Source of the DNA: Phyto melanocephala
Lineage: Eukaryota; Arthropoda; Insecta; Diptera; Rhinophoridae
NCBI GenBank assembly: GCA_941918925.1
Contig: OW799237.1
Span: forward strand, 53,556,997 to 53,620,996
Length of the DNA stretch: 64,000 bases
Direction: 5' to 3'
The notes beneath the pieces are model-generated. The model searched no databases, had not been told where the DNA came from, and saw only the letters and a list, made by a program, of their open reading frames with translations. This document shows, one piece after another, positions 45,193 to 56,978 of this stretch. Each line of letters starts with the position of its first letter. Positions within the stretch are counted from its first letter, which is position 1. Position numbers and translations under genes: made by a program.

Positions 45193-45933
45193 TTAAGGTC
45201 GGATATCGGAAGCATGAAATTTCCCTACGTAATTCCCTTGAAAGTCTTCGATCTCGTAAAGAGTATTGCCTATCTTCTTCCTTACTCTGCATTTAATAAA
45301 TTTGGGTTTGAACTTAGCGTTAATGGCCCTCTTAAAATCGCTCTGCGAATGGTTTTTTCTAAAAACTTCTTGGCCCTCAATAAAGTTCACCGGCCTTGAC
45401 CTCGTGTTATACGTCCGGCTTGCCTTTTCATGAGCCACATCGATATTTTTGGTGATCTTGTCCCGGATGAGCTGTAGCCGGTCATTCGTTACGACAACCG
45501 TGTCGTCCGCAAGCAGATTCAGTCTGTCCAATACATGATAATTCGATCCATTTAGGATCATGTTTTGGCCGAAAACAGCGAAGTAGGGCGAACATTTTAT
45601 AGCCGAATGAAAATCACTACGCAAAATCTGTAGAATTTTCGGTATCTCCTTATCCCATTCAGTGTGGTCAGACTGGTCTCTGAGAAAGTAGCGAATCTTG
45701 GTAATTACCTCCCTATTAGCCCTTTCAGAGGCGTTTGCCTGTGGCGAATAAAATCCTGTCGTCACATGGGTAATGCCATATACTGAAAAAAATTCCTCTA
45801 TCTCCTTAGAGGTGAATTGTCTAGCGTTGCCGCTATGTACGAACTGCTGCACACCGAAGGTGCAAAAAATTTCGTTCTGAAGAAACTCGATCACGTTAAT
45901 GGAGGTTGCCGCTTTCATAGGCTTTAAGAACAA
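45193..45933 (-). pseudogene. LTR retrotransposon integrase, core and C-terminus
   Basis: It continues the pol frame after an in-frame stop (43-45 of 459xx, see 45943). V-I-E-F-L-Q-N-E-I-F and F-G-V-Q-Q-F-V precede the site of the second catalytic residue, where H-S-G-N-A replaces the usual H-S/T-D-N-G, so the catalytic Asp is gone. The catalytic Glu is present in N-A-S-E-R-A-N-R-E-V. The C-terminal part ends with a chromodomain-free tail, V-G-K-F-H-A-S-D-I-R-P. Even without the stop the enzyme would lack a key residue. Confidence 0.85.
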
Positions 45934-45942
45934 AAATTTAGT

Positions 45943-47319
45943 TTAATGATCTATCACAATAAGCAGTTGGCAATTTTTCGACTTACTGCAAGGGTACGGA
46001 CTCAAAAAATCGCAGTAGAGCCTTTGGAAGGGACGTTTAGTCAAAATTTGATTCCCCATAGGTGGACGAAGTACCTGATTAGTGGGCTTTATGGTCTTAC
46101 AGACGTCACATTTACCTATATACAATTTAACGTCCTTCGTCATTTGAGGCCAGAAATACTTTTGCCTTATTCGGAAAAGTGTCTTGATTAAACCGCCATG
46201 ACAACACTCTTCGTGAGCTGATCTGATCATATCCTCAGCTAGGGATCTTGATAGCCACAGCCTCCAAAGGTTTTCTTCGTCAGCGTCGTTATCCCGAAAA
46301 TCTACACGCTTGAACACGTAGTTCTCTGATAGACATAGGTCGGGGAGCGCCTCGTCATTTTCGCGAATGTGGGCCCTAAGGTCATTATACTCTGGGCTGT
46401 CAAATTCAGGGGACGATATATCAACTTTGGGTGGATTACATTTCACGTCTAGTGCATCTATGTCAAATCTAGAGAGTGCATCGGGCACAACGTTCAAGGA
46501 CCCTTTTCTGTGCTCCATTGTGAAATTAAAATGTTGGAGCTTTAAACTCCATCTGGCCAATCTGCCAGACAGATCTTTCTGTGTCATGAACCAACGAAGG
46601 CTTGAATGGTCTGTCACAATTTTGAAGGGGAGTCCATCAATGTATTGCCTAAAAAGTTTGACACAGGTGACGGCCGCCAAACATTCCAATTCCGTTACTG
46701 TGTAATTTTGCTGTGCCCTATTCAGTTTCTGCGAAACAAACGATATTGGTCGCTCCCTACCCTCGTCGTCGAGTTGATACAAAACTCCACCTACGCCAAT
46801 GCGTGAAGCATCGCACTGCATTACAAATTCCCTGCTAAAGTCAGGTTGAGCTAGCACCGGTGCATTCGTCAAAGCGGATTTCAACCTCTCGAAGGATTCA
46901 ATGGCCTGGGGAGACAAACGAAATGGCTTATTGTTCTTGCGCAAACTATTCGTTAGTGGACCTGCAAGGTCCGAAAAATTGCTTATAAAAGCACGATACC
47001 AGTTTGCCATGCCTATAAAACGCCTAACCTGTCTGGGAGTTTTCGGAACTGGAAACTGAGTGATTCCGTTGACCTTATCGGGGTCGACCTTCAAATTCCT
47101 GTCGCCAATTCGATAACCTAGATATTTAATCTCGCGTTGACAGAATTTGCTCTTGCCTACGTTGATAGTTAACCTAGCTGATTTCAGGCACTGAGCTACT
47201 TCAAAAAGCAATTGGAGATGAGTATCAAAGTCCTGACTACACACAAGGAGGTCGTCCAGATAAATGAAGACGTTGTCCCTTAATCTGGCGGGGATTACCC
47301 TATCCATCAAACGGCTCAT
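45943..47319 (-). pseudogene. LTR retrotransposon RT (second half), RNase H and integrase N-terminus
   Basis: It begins just before the RT active site (F-I-Y-L-D-D-L-L, the YxDD box) and includes the RT thumb (F-I-G-M-A-N-W-Y-R). The RNase H follows with its acids in Q-C-D-A-S-R, T-E-L-E-C and V-T-D-H-S. The integrase HHCC finger has H-E-E-C-C-H and C-D-V-C, and Y-C-D-F-L-S-P-Y holds the first catalytic Asp. It is entered by a frameshift at 47316-47319 from the upstream RT piece and closed by a TAA at 45943-45945 after L-I-V-I-D-H. Within these limits 458 codons are open. Confidence 0.9.
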
Positions 47320-48510
47320 TGTCTGGGACCGTTACATACGCCGAAGGGCATTACCCTGTACTGGTATAGGGATCGTCCGGGAACAGCAAAAGCTGTCTTC
47401 TCCTTAGAGGCTTCGGATAACCGTATCTGGAAAAACGCATGCTTCAAGTCGATGCCGCTGATGTAGTGCGTATCTTTTAAACGACTAAGCAGACCATTTA
47501 TATGGGGTAGTGGGTAAGAGTCTTTTCTCGTTAATGAGTTAATTTTTCTACAGTCAAGACATAGTCTAATTTTCCCGGGTTTGCGGACGGTTACTATGGG
47601 GCTACACCACGGAGAATTCGACTCCTCAATGACACCGAGAGCCAATAACCGGTCGAGTTCCTCGTACACTTCTGCTTGCCTAGGGGGCGAAAGAGGGTAG
47701 TGCTTCTGCTTAACAGGTGTAGCATCGCCTGTGTCGATGTGATGTTCAAGTAGATGCGTGGAACCTAGACCTAATTTCTCGTATGACGGAAAATTCAGGA
47801 TAACGTTATCAAGACTTAATTTCTGTTCTGAGGTTAAATCGTGAAAATCTATTTCGGAGTCGGTAGCAAGTTCCGCACATTCGGAATTTGGGAAAACCTG
47901 AGGTGCAAGAGCATAAGCTCTCCAAAAATCAACTCCAAGATACCCCGTTCGGGACAAGTTTGGGACCACCTTAAAAAACAATAGATTTTGTAACGCCTTT
48001 GAAGGTGACTGGCAGTTTACAATATCCCGTTATTTTGTTCCTAGAACTATCGGCTGTCGAGATACTAGAATTAAACTTCTACAAGCGAATATCATTTCTG
48101 TCAATGAAGTCCAAGCTACCTTTTCCTAAAACGGACACGTTAGCCCCGGAGTCCAGTAAACATAACAAATCTTCGTCAAAAATCCTAACAAGAGCAAAGG
48201 GTCTATCGTCGGACTGCGCCGACAGACAAGTGTACTCGATAATTTTTCTAAACTTTTTTCTCTTCCGATACCGCTGCCTACATTTAAGAATCTGTCGCGA
48301 GATTGTAAAATTCTTGGGTGCTTCATAAAAGGGAAAATTTCGTATTGGTATATAAGATATTGGTATTTTGGGTAATTGTACGTCAGGTGGGTTTATAACT
48401 GGTATATGTTTGGTCAGGCTGGGAGGTAAGTCCCTCTGTGAAGGCTTACACTCCATGCTGAAATATAACTCGGGCTTTATTGGGAGGAACGAGTGTCCCC
48501 GGTCGCCCAC
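47316..48510 (-). pseudogene. LTR retrotransposon protease and RT N-terminal half
   Basis: The aspartic protease motif L-L-D-S-G-A-N-V-S-V-L-G lies near 48140. A TAG at 48079-48081 ends this frame after I-D-R-N-D-I-R-L, and a further frameshift near 47985 is needed to enter 47981-47316. There G-Y-L-G-V-D-F-W, V-I-E-E-S-N-S-P-W-C-S-P-I-V, C-L-D-C-R-K-I-N and G-I-D-L-K-H-A-F-F-Q-I (first RT Asp) are in normal order. It overlaps the gag frame by about 34 bp at its start, which suggests that pol was expressed by frameshifting in the intact element. Confidence 0.85.
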
Positions 48511-49914
48511 TCGCTCCGACGCTTGTTTTCCGCGTGAGGACTATCACACCTAGGAGTAGTTACTCCCGTTCGTCCGCATTTATAGCAGAAAATATTTAGA
48601 GTTTCGCTAGGACAGTATATATAACTGTGACCGAACTGGAGATAGTTCCTACACTTTATCTTAGAGTAGTCATTTTTAACCCTGGATTTATTCAGTTTAA
48701 AGGCCTCTATTTGAGGGTCTGATTCTATTTCGGGCTCGTCAGGTGCCGCTTCGACCGCGATCTCATTCATCTGCCGTTGACGGTTAAAAGTAATGCCTTT
48801 GTTCTCCAAGAGGACCTTCTCTGCCCTTCGGGCCAAATCACGAAGTTGCCCTAAATCTCTGGGATCCGAAATAAACAACATGACCTTTAGGTCTGGGTGT
48901 ACATTCTTTTTAAGGATTTCTATCAAAGACAGATCTGACAATGGATTTGTTAATCTCAGGTTCAGCCGAACCATGTGAGAGTGAAAATCATCGTAGCTCT
49001 CCTTTGTAAGCTGTTTACGCGTGGAGATTTTCAGCAAAATCTCGTGGTCACTTTCACGTGAGCCGAATTCCCCAGATAGAGCTGTTCGCAACATTCGGTA
49101 GGTAGCTCTTGGGTTTTGCTTAACGTAATCCCAATAAAAAATCTCAGCCTTAACCGACAAGAATAGGTGAAAATTAGACATTAGATGGTCAAGTGGACAT
49201 TGCGATCGCTCTGTTAGGGTATCTATTTTGAACAAAAAATCAGAAACGCGAAATCCCCGCTGTAGGAAACCTTCCAATCCTTCAATTTAAAATGTACAGT
49301 AGAGGAAGTATTGGAAAATGAATTTGCATGTGAGCCGGATGGCCGAATGGGGATCCAGGGGTTGCCGGTGTAGGTCGGTCATTGTGACACAAACTTACTG
49401 ACTCTCGAAGAGCAGTGAATTCTTCTCTGAACTCTTCCTGTGTGTTTCTCATGGCCTCTTGAAAGTATGCCATAAGAGCCTGAATCGTGTTATCATTCGA
49501 CGGCAATTGGTTCCCTTCCTGACTAGTATTCTGGGCCATTTTTGATGGTCCTTTGGGAAGCGTGTTTACTACTGAGTCTACTTGTACCTCCGCGCCTATT
49601 TCAGGTGACGATCTAGAAAGGGGTTCACTTTTAGGACTCCTAAAATTTTCCGACGGAAAAGAAGCAAGTGAGTGGGAGACGGTTGAAGACCTCAACGCTC
49701 TAATGCTTGTACTGGATTGGGAACTCACTGAATTCCTTCCAGAGGGTTTTCTACTCAACGGAGTCGAACCTCTTCCCCTACCTCTTGGTACCGATGAACT
49801 ACGGATTGCGGCCTGCACTCTATTCCTGCCTGACAAATCAATTAAATTTGGGTTTGTAACCGTTTTTCGTGGAGAATTTCCGATTGTGTTTTGTCGAGTG
49901 TTAGGTTTGGGCAT
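48477..49914 (-). pseudogene. LTR retrotransposon Gag, frameshifted
   Basis: ATG 49914 opens a 210-codon frame with a basic, Ser/Arg-rich N-terminus (R-G-R-G-R-G-S-T-P-L). A frameshift near 49285 moves to 49277-48477, where the capsid-like part (Y-R-M-L-R-T-A-L-S-G-E-F, Y-D-D-F-H-S-H-M-V-R-L) is followed by two damaged zinc knuckles: C-R-N-Y-L-Q-F-G-H-S-Y-I-Y-C has Tyr for the second Cys, and C-Y-K-C-G-R-T-G-V-T-T-P-R-C has Val for His. The total is about 475 residues. Placement directly upstream of the protease confirms the identity. Confidence 0.8.
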
Positions 49915-50105
49915 ACTGTGCCCGTGTCAAGAAAATAAAATTAAATTGTCTTTCGCAATGTGACGTCGCTTTTAAAAAAAATTAACAAAATGTGTGTGCT
50001 CGGAAAATTGAGTAAAAAAAGAAATTTTAGTTACAATGGAAAAATATATGTTATATATATAAGTATGTATATGTATATCTATATATATATATATATATAT
50101 ATATC

Positions 50106-50136
<31 letters not shown>

Positions 50137-51311
50137 GTGCGTTTTTAGACTTTATGGAAAATCTTGGAAGAAAAAATTTGTTTTTCCCTCCCGTAAATTT
50201 CCTGTAAAATAAGGTTCGACCAATTTAAGCTTAATAGTCTTTATAATTTCATTTAACTTCCACTAAGCTTTTGGTCAAACTGGGAAAATATGTCAATAAT
50301 TCAAGAATTTTGTTTTTTTTTCCAAAAAAAGGATACCAACCAAATAATTGTTATGCCAAAAAACTGTGATTGATTAGATAAAGAAATATAAGTGCAAAAA
50401 AAATCTTCGCTTAATTTCTTAGAAATTTAAATCTGAAAAATTTATTCACTTAGTTTAAATCGAAAATAAAATCCTTTTATAGTTATATGTATAAATTTGA
50501 GTTAAGATGAAAGTAAAAAATACCTTTTTGTTTCGTGAGCAAAATATAGTAACAATTTAAAAGAAAGGAATGCTGAGTTTTGGTGTTTGCTAAGCCGTGA
50601 TCACATCTGTTTATCATTCGGGAGTGCAAAGATACCTTAGTATACTGACTCTTCCCGCTATTACTTGGCATATCAATTTCCTTTCTCATACAAAAAAGAA
50701 ATTGATGTCTCAAGGACTTGGATGACTTGAATTAAACCTGTCCTGCCGAAATGGTTTTCTCACTGCTACAGTGACTGAACTGCTCATTGCCGTCAGTCTT
50801 GGACTTGTGATAATTCCAAACCGAGAGGAAAAGTTTCAGGTGTTAATATACGGTTTGCGTAAAATGGTTGCATCCATGCGCGTAGCGTTTGTATCGAAAT
50901 TGACACCAGGACTAACTCACCCAGTAATCAAGACAAATACTACGTCATAGAAGCAATAGTTGCTGTATAGAGCCGTGAGAGATTCTGACCTAAAAAACGA
51001 AATTGTAAAATTTTTCTGTAAACCGCCGGATGTTCGTGTTCCCCGAGAACACATTATTCGAGCATATTCCCACATCCCGCGTCGCAAACAAATCTAGAAC
51101 TGAATTTACCAAAAATTGTGACTTATGCTGAATATAGAAATGCCTCGAATAATAATCGTTGGGGTTCACTTCAAAGCAAGACTGTGCTTTGTGCTGTTTT
51201 GCATAACAACGCAAACCCAATTCTAATTGTGTTTCTGCTGTTTAGGTTTATATACGTTGTTAAAATTTACTTTAAAATTTAATTTTGCAAAAAAAAAAAA
51301 TTTTGCTCTTT
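49915..51311 (-). other. 5' leader of the LTR retrotransposon
   Basis: About 1.4 kb lie between the primer site and the gag ATG, unusually long. It contains a TA-rich microsatellite at 50055-50146. An antisense (plus-strand) open stretch of about 75 codons lies at 50723-50949 (with T-A-T-V-T-E-L-L-I-A-V-S-L-G), which I cannot assign. A secondary insertion or captured sequence is possible. Confidence 0.5.
50055..50146. repeat. (TA)n-type microsatellite
   Basis: Long runs of TA broken by single C and T, within the retrotransposon leader. Confidence 0.95.
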
Positions 51312-51323
51312 CGTTGGGCGCCA
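51312..51323 (-). promoter_or_regulatory. Primer binding site, tRNA-Lys type
   Basis: The minus strand reads TGGCGCCCAACG, four bases inside the 5' LTR. This is complementary to the 3' end of insect tRNA-Lys(CUU), whose gene ends CGTTGGGCG before CCA. Osvaldo and Ulysses use the same primer. Confidence 0.75.
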
Positions 51324-51327
51324 TATA

Positions 51328-52841
51328 TGTTACGTGCCGGTACATTTCAACTGCCAATTATATGGGACAAAAATAAAAAAAGTTAATGAATGTTTTACCA
51401 CGCCAACTTAGGGTTAAGGGCATGAAAGGTGGTTTACCCGCTAGCTAGAGCGTAAGGTCAGTGGTTCTCAACCCGGGAATTGGCACGTGAGCATATAACC
51501 GTACCCTACACGCCTTTAGAGTACGGTTTCAATTTTAAGCAAAAATAAAAAAAATCTTATTTATTATTATTTTTTTTTTACTAACCGAGCAATCTCTTTT
51601 TAGGACAAGCTCCCACAAATTTTGCCATGGCCAGATGGTTTGCCAAGCAACGGCGCACTTTTCGCCCACTCATTTATCTCCATGACAGATTGAACGCCGC
51701 AAAAATTTTACTCTGTCCCTATAATGTGATCACCCTACAGCATTCCACTTACCTTCAACATTCCTCCTCCGAATTAAAAGAGAATTTAAAATTGCATAGT
51801 GAACTTATGAAGAAACTTTATTTTACAATAATAAAAAAATGGCTTATGTAATATAATTTTTTTTCTTTCTTGTTTTTTTTTATATACTATGTACATATGT
51901 ATATACACAAAGTTAAGATTAACATTGTTAATAAAATAATGTTTACAATGGCAATTTTATATTAATAATACTTTTAATAATAACAATAATACTTAACAAG
52001 ACTAATTTTATAGTTGGTGACGTTGCTGGTGATGGGATGTTACTGCTGGTGTAGAGTCGTTGCAGGTGATGATTTGTCGCCGCTGGTGTAGAGTCGATGC
52101 TGGTGCATATAGTTAATTTTCTTTAAGTTCAATAATATGGGTAAAATCTTTTGCAGATGTTTTAAGTTTTATGCAAATTCATACTATTAGTTTTTAGTCG
52201 CTATATTTTATTTTTTTATTTATTTATTTTTTGACAGTGATTTAATAATATGTTGTCTTAGATTTTAATAATAATTACAGAACACATATGTATACATATA
52301 TTTCTTTATATGGGGTTTATTTTTGTATTAAGTTTATTTAACTTTATTCCATTTACACTTAAACCTTTACAAGATTATGTTTTAAGTTTCTTACGTTTCG
52401 TTTACATATATAATGGAAAATAGAGGGAAAATTGAATTTTTATTTGTTCAGTTATTTTAACATGTACATATGTAGGTATAATATTCTTTTTTGCACGATT
52501 CATAAAGTCACAATAGGCAATTCCTTTTTTGTACAAATGTTTGTTTTCGTGTTTTTGTTTGTATCAAAAGTTATAATTTAAACAAAAAAATAAATTGTAA
52601 TAAAATAATAATGATACAAATTAGATAGCATTTAACAAAAAAAAGTGATTGATTGTTCATTAGTTAATTGCTTTGTTCATTAATTTCAAACATTTATTAT
52701 AACTTTTTTTTTTTAATATTTTCCATACAATATATTTTATTTTTATTAAATTTTCAAAATTTATGTAATTTTTCTGCACTTTTCTTATCCACTTCAAAAA
52801 GAAAAAAAACTTTTTTTTTCATTAACGTGTTACCCACGTTG
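51328..52841 (-). repeat. Right (5') LTR, first part
   Basis: It starts TGTTACG and matches 23043-24143 and then 44139 onward, so it shows the empty site for the 20-kb insertion at 52486-52494. It is interrupted after CGTTG (52837-52841) by Transib. The 74-codon plus-strand frame at 51627-51851 is the partner of 23341-23565. Confidence 0.9.
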
Positions 52842-53772
52842 CACAGAGGAGTATTTGACCTGAAAAGCTGGCCAAAAATGCAAAACTGAATTTTAAGAAA
52901 TCTTAAAAACTAAGTACACAGCTCGACAGACAATAATATTTTACATTATATTGTAAATTTTTAAGACTATTAGTTGCGATTTGTAGCTCTGAGACCCTGC
53001 TAAAGTCAGGAAAGTGAAGAAAATTATATGAGATTTAAATGTTTTTTTCGTCTTCTGGATGTTTATATGATATTTTTTTGTGGCCAAACGAATAAAGGTT
53101 TAACAATCATTTTTTTTTCGCTGAAAGGTTTGATCAAAAGTCACTAAAAAAGAAAAAAAAATTTAAATATGTTGAATATTCATGTTCAAACAATTCGTTC
53201 AAAAGCTAAAAAAAACAAAAATTATACACTTTTTTTGCAAAAAAAAGAAAAAGAAGAGGTTTTTGAAAGTGAGGTTAGCATCTCTACGAATTATGTTTGG
53301 TACCACAATAAAATTTGGAATCTCTTATTTTAGAAACCAAAAAAAAAGTTTGCGCAAGTTTGCGTCATTATTTTTGACGATTTTTTTAAATTTTCACATT
53401 TCTTCCATTTTTGCTCATCAGGCACGTTTTCTTATACATTTATATCGTCATAAACTTTTATGTATTTTGAATTATTGATTTTAACTGTTATTCACATCAC
53501 TTTTAACACTCTTCAATGTTAATACCTGCCTATAATTATAAATTTGAAAAATTCTTTATTATCCCATAATAGTTATTATGGAATGTCACACACATCCCCA
53601 TAAAAGATATTTTTATATACCTGCTCTACAAAACATAATATGTTAAAAAAAATATATACCGTACCCAATAAGAATAATTATTTAAAGCATTTATCACAAA
53701 AATAAGTTTACAAAAAATAAATATAGGTACATAAAAAATACATGGACACCCAGGTATCAGGCTACCATTAAA

Positions 53773-53982
53773 TTGTCAGAAGAAGCTGCCGAGGCCAGAA
53801 ATAAGCACTTACGATTATATCGTATGAATTATTCGAGGAAATTTAGCAGAAGCGATGCAAATCGAGATGCCTTGAATAGGCTATTTCTGAGCAGTGACCC
53901 TTTTATAAGCAGCAGTACGCAAAGAGAACAGGTAATTAAAAAAATCTTTTCCACCCGAAACCATCACACTTCATCTTCTTGA
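53773..53982 (+). pseudogene. Transib transposase C-terminus around the catalytic Glu
   Basis: The readable piece (frame open from about 53760) has L-S-E-E-A-A-E-A-R-N-K-H-L-R-L-Y-R, then R-K-F-S-R and L-F-L-S-S-D-P-F-I. The pattern S-E-x-x-x-E-x-x-N-K-x-x-R-x-x-R corresponds to the region of the third catalytic acid in Transib and RAG1. The preceding DDE core, about 400 residues, is missing, and the frame has no ATG. Its tail (T-R-N-H-H-T-S-S-S) is probably non-native. The assignment is by motif and is supported by the element ends. Confidence 0.65.
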
Positions 53983-54010
53983 CACAGATGATGCAGCTAA
54001 TAAGGATATA

Positions 54011-55674
54011 CACTTAGTCGCAAAACTCTACATACGATTTAATTTTTTCAATAAATATCTATTTTTTAAAGAAAAATAACAAAATTTTTAAACTCTTTTT
54101 ATTTCATAGCATCAATGATATTTACAGCAAATAAAAAAATAACAATTCATGTGGTTTAATATTATTAAATGAGAAAAATAATAAAATTCAGTCTTTCATA
54201 TAACAGCAAAAGTCTGCATACGATACATTATTGAGCACTTTTAGAATTAGGAAATATGAATTTAATGGCTTGTATGGCCTCCTTTTGCAACGAAAACTTC
54301 TTTAAGTCTCTTAGGCATTGAAGAAACTAAATTTTTTGTTATATCTGTAGAAATGTTTTCCCATTCTTCGTTTAGAATAATTTTCAATTGGGAAATGGAC
54401 GAAGCCCTTCTATTCTTAAGTTTCTGTTTCAAATGGGACCATAAATGTTCGATAACATTTAGGTCTGGGGATTGTGGAGGATGAGGAAGTTTTGATCTTA
54501 CATTGTAAAGCAGCAATTCTCTTACAAGTCCTGAGCTATGCTTCGGGTCGTTGTCGTGCATAAATATAAAGTTATCTTTAAGATTTAATTTTTCGACACT
54601 CGGTAAAAAATCGTTTTTTAAAATGTCTATATAGCCACGACTGTCCATAATACCATCAATAAATCTTAATTTTCCGACTCCATTAGCACTCATACAACCC
54701 CACACCATCACCGATCCACCACCATGTTTTACGGTACTGCACACATTTTTCTGTTCCAAGGCAGTTCCCCTCTTTCTCCAGACTCTTGCTCGTCCGTCGT
54801 TTCCAAAAAGGTTGAACTTACATTCGTCTGTAAATATAACCTTTTCCCAAAACGTAGAATCATTTAAATGTGCGTCTTTATACTTAACAGCGTATTCAAA
54901 TCGTTTCTTTTTATTTATGGGACTAATATAAGGTTTTTTTCTAGCTATACACGACTGAAGTCCACTTTTTTTTACGCAGCGACGAACTGTATCAACATGA
55001 ACATCAACTCCATAATCTTTTTTGATATCATTTTTCAAATCTACGCTACTTTTCTTGGGATTTTCTGCGACTTCTCTTACAATTTTACGCCTAAGCCTTT
55101 CATCAAGCTTTGATGGTCGTCCCGTTCGTGGCAAACTTTCATAACTTTCACATCTTTTATAGTTCTTAAGGATAGTTTGAACTGTAGACTTTGACAAACT
55201 TACGATTTCCCCAACCTTTGCCATAGATTTTCCTTCATTTAGCAACTTAATTACTAGTTTTCGAACTTCGGTAGATATTTCCTTTCTTTTCGCCATTTGT
55301 AATTCCGTTATTTTATTGTTAATGTACAAAATCGCTACACAAAATTGTTAATTAGCACAAAATCTCACACAAGCAGCTACTCTAGAAGTAAATTGCCTCA
55401 AAATAATTAACTAACGGTTTTATCACAACAACATTCTAAAAAAATAATGGTCGTATGTACACTTTTGCAACGCCTCCTGAGCTGTATATTGCAAAAATTT
55501 CAAATTTACCAATAAAAGTAATCATATTTTGTAAACTTTTTTAGCATTGTTATATACAGTAGAACCTAATAAATACTTATAAGTAATGATATTCAAAAAA
55601 TTTACTTTATATTAAAAATAATGATCAGATTAAATTAATGGTCGATATCGTATGTAGAGTTTTGCGACTAAGTG
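54011..55674 (-). mobile_element. Tc1-like element with IR/DR termini, apparently intact
   Basis: Perfect 27-bp outer TIRs (54011-54037, 55648-55674; CACTTAGTCGCAAAACTCTA...) are flanked by TA. A second, related copy of the binding motif lies inside each end (54206-54223 and 55451-55468), about 195 bp from the tips: the IR/DR arrangement known from Bari, Paris and S elements. Length 1664 bp. It lies inside Transib. Confidence 0.92.
54262..55296 (-). CDS. Tc1 transposase, DD34E, apparently intact
   Basis: ATG 55296 (M-A-K-R-K-E-I-S) gives 344 residues, the family's normal length; an ATG 11 codons upstream is less likely because of its AT-rich extension. Two HTH domains (A-K-V-G-E-I-V-S-L-S-K-S-T-V and V-D-V-H-V-D-T-V-R-R) flank G-R-P-S, an AT-hook-like linker. 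Catalytic residues are D in F-T-D-E-C-K-F, D in M-H-D-N-D-P-K-H and E in L-N-V-I-E-H-L-W, with 34 residues between the last two. No break is seen. With intact IR/DR ends this element could be mobile. Confidence 0.92.
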   Translation of the reverse strand: MAKRKEISTEVRKLVIKLLNEGKSMAKVGEIVSLSKSTVQTILKNYKRCESYESLPRTGRPSKLDERLRRKIVREVAENPKKSSVDLKNDIKKDYGVDVHVDTVRRCVKKSGLQSCIARKKPYISPINKKKRFEYAVKYKDAHLNDSTFWEKVIFTDECKFNLFGNDGRARVWRKRGTALEQKNVCSTVKHGGGSVMVWGCMSANGVGKLRFIDGIMDSRGYIDILKNDFLPSVEKLNLKDNFIFMHDNDPKHSSGLVRELLLYNVRSKLPHPPQSPDLNVIEHLWSHLKQKLKNRRASSISQLKIILNEEWENISTDITKNLVSSMPKRLKEVFVAKGGHTSH

Positions 55675-56514
55675 TACATACATACGACATAATAATTATT
55701 AAGGAATTTTTATTAGTTTAACTTTTCCGTATATTAAGTATTAAATAATATAAAATAAATATAATAAAGCCTTTTTTCATAAAAAAAATACTGTTTCATA
55801 AGAGCCTTACAATTAAATTTTTTTTTTTTAAATTAGACCGTAAATCATATGTATGCATGTACATACAGTCTGTTATGAATGAGTTTAAACCTTTAAAATC
55901 AACATTTGTTCATTGAGTTTTACTATTTATACCAACTTTTATTCCTTAGGAATGTGGCTTTGGAAAAATCTTTAAAAAAATTAAAATTTTTGGTTCTTAA
56001 ATTTTTTTTATGGCATTTTGAAAACAAAAAATTTAACGAATTTTGCAGGAAAAAAATTTGTTTGCGCCATTACATTTTTAATAACTCCGAAATAGTAATA
56101 GATAGAAAATAAATGTGGTTGGTTAGTTTAAGCAGAATTTTTCTGTGCATCTTTTGATCCCCCTGCTATTCAAATTTCAAGTTATGACAAAATATATTAG
56201 GCAACCCAACGATTTAGAGAGTGGAATATGCCACGCCTTTAACAGAAAATCCTTACGTACTAGAGAAAAACGGAAAACTGATTTGAATTAAGGGCATCAA
56301 AGTCAATATAGCCCACATACTTTTATTTCTAGCAGGGACAAAAAAATATTTTTTTGCGCAGTGTACTTTTGTTGCGCAGTGTAATTTCTTCAAAATCTGC
56401 CACTAGATTTCTTATATCATACTACACCTAAAACTATCAAAAAACTAGAACTTTTAATTCAAAAAACACGTTTAATAATTTTGGCCAGCTTTTCAGGCCA
56501 AATACTCCTCTGTG

Positions 56515-56978
56515 CGTTGCACACATTTTTTTTCGAACCGCACACAATAAAACACAACCTTCGCTTACAAAAATCCAAATTAGCACTCCCTTGTCGCCGC
56601 ATGTTAGTCTTTCATTATCCCCTTTCTTCCTTTTCTCATACATGCATATCAAAGTGCCAAATGTCAAAATGCCGTTGGTCAATTCCTGTAACGGGATTAT
56701 CGAATGATGTAAAACAATTGGTTGATCGTTTACATCACAAAAACAGAGCGCGATAACAAAAAGGAATTCAAATATCTGCAATATCAGAGTTGATTGCAAA
56801 AGCATCAAGTATATTGGGCGTTGCCACATAGAATTAAAAGATTTGAGGGGATTTTTATACCAATTGTCCGCTTGCTCGAGATGTGGGGTAACAAAATTTT
56901 CTAAGTTTTAAATTGAGTCCTGAAATTATGTTCACAAAAAAAAAACAAAAGCTATCTTGCGAGAGCCAATCCGTAACA
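56515..56978 (-). repeat. Right (5') LTR, second part
   Basis: It continues the LTR after Transib and matches 44480-44946. It ends CGTAACA, followed by the ATGT target duplication at 56979-56982. Confidence 0.9.

Larger units (their letters stand above)
52842..56514. mobile_element. Transib element in the right LTR, hosting a Tc1 element
   Basis: The 36-bp TIRs (CACAGAGGAGTATTTG... and its inverse ending at 56514) differ at one base. They are flanked by the perfect 5-bp duplication CGTTG (52837-52841, 56515-56519); the left LTR at about 44480 shows the single-copy empty site. The CAC-AG start, the 5-bp duplication and the transposase fragment at 53773-53982 fit Transib. Without Tc1 it is about 2.0 kb, so most of the transposase is deleted. 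Confidence 0.8.
23043..56978 (-). mobile_element. Osvaldo/Ulysses-like LTR retrotransposon, whole provirus with nested insertions
   Basis: The left LTR begins TGTTACG at 23043 and the right LTR ends CGTAACA at 56978. Both outer flanks are ATGT (23039-23042, 56979-56982), a 4-bp target duplication that ties the ends together across 33.9 kb. Coding regions run on the minus strand, so the right LTR is the 5' LTR. The primer site complementary to tRNA-Lys and the roughly 2-kb LTRs recall Ulysses/Osvaldo. The left LTR is split at 24143/44139 and the right LTR at 52841/56515. The order is LTR, leader, gag, protease, RT, RNase H, integrase, LTR. Multiple stops and frameshifts make it defective. Confidence 0.85.

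Noticed and set aside
50723..50949. Antisense gene in the retrotransposon leader
   Set aside because: About 75 codons without an early ATG and with no family match; it is only mentioned as an open stretch.
53400..53430. Further hammerhead (CTGATGA on the minus strand)
   Set aside because: A GAAA follows, but stem I and stem III do not pair.
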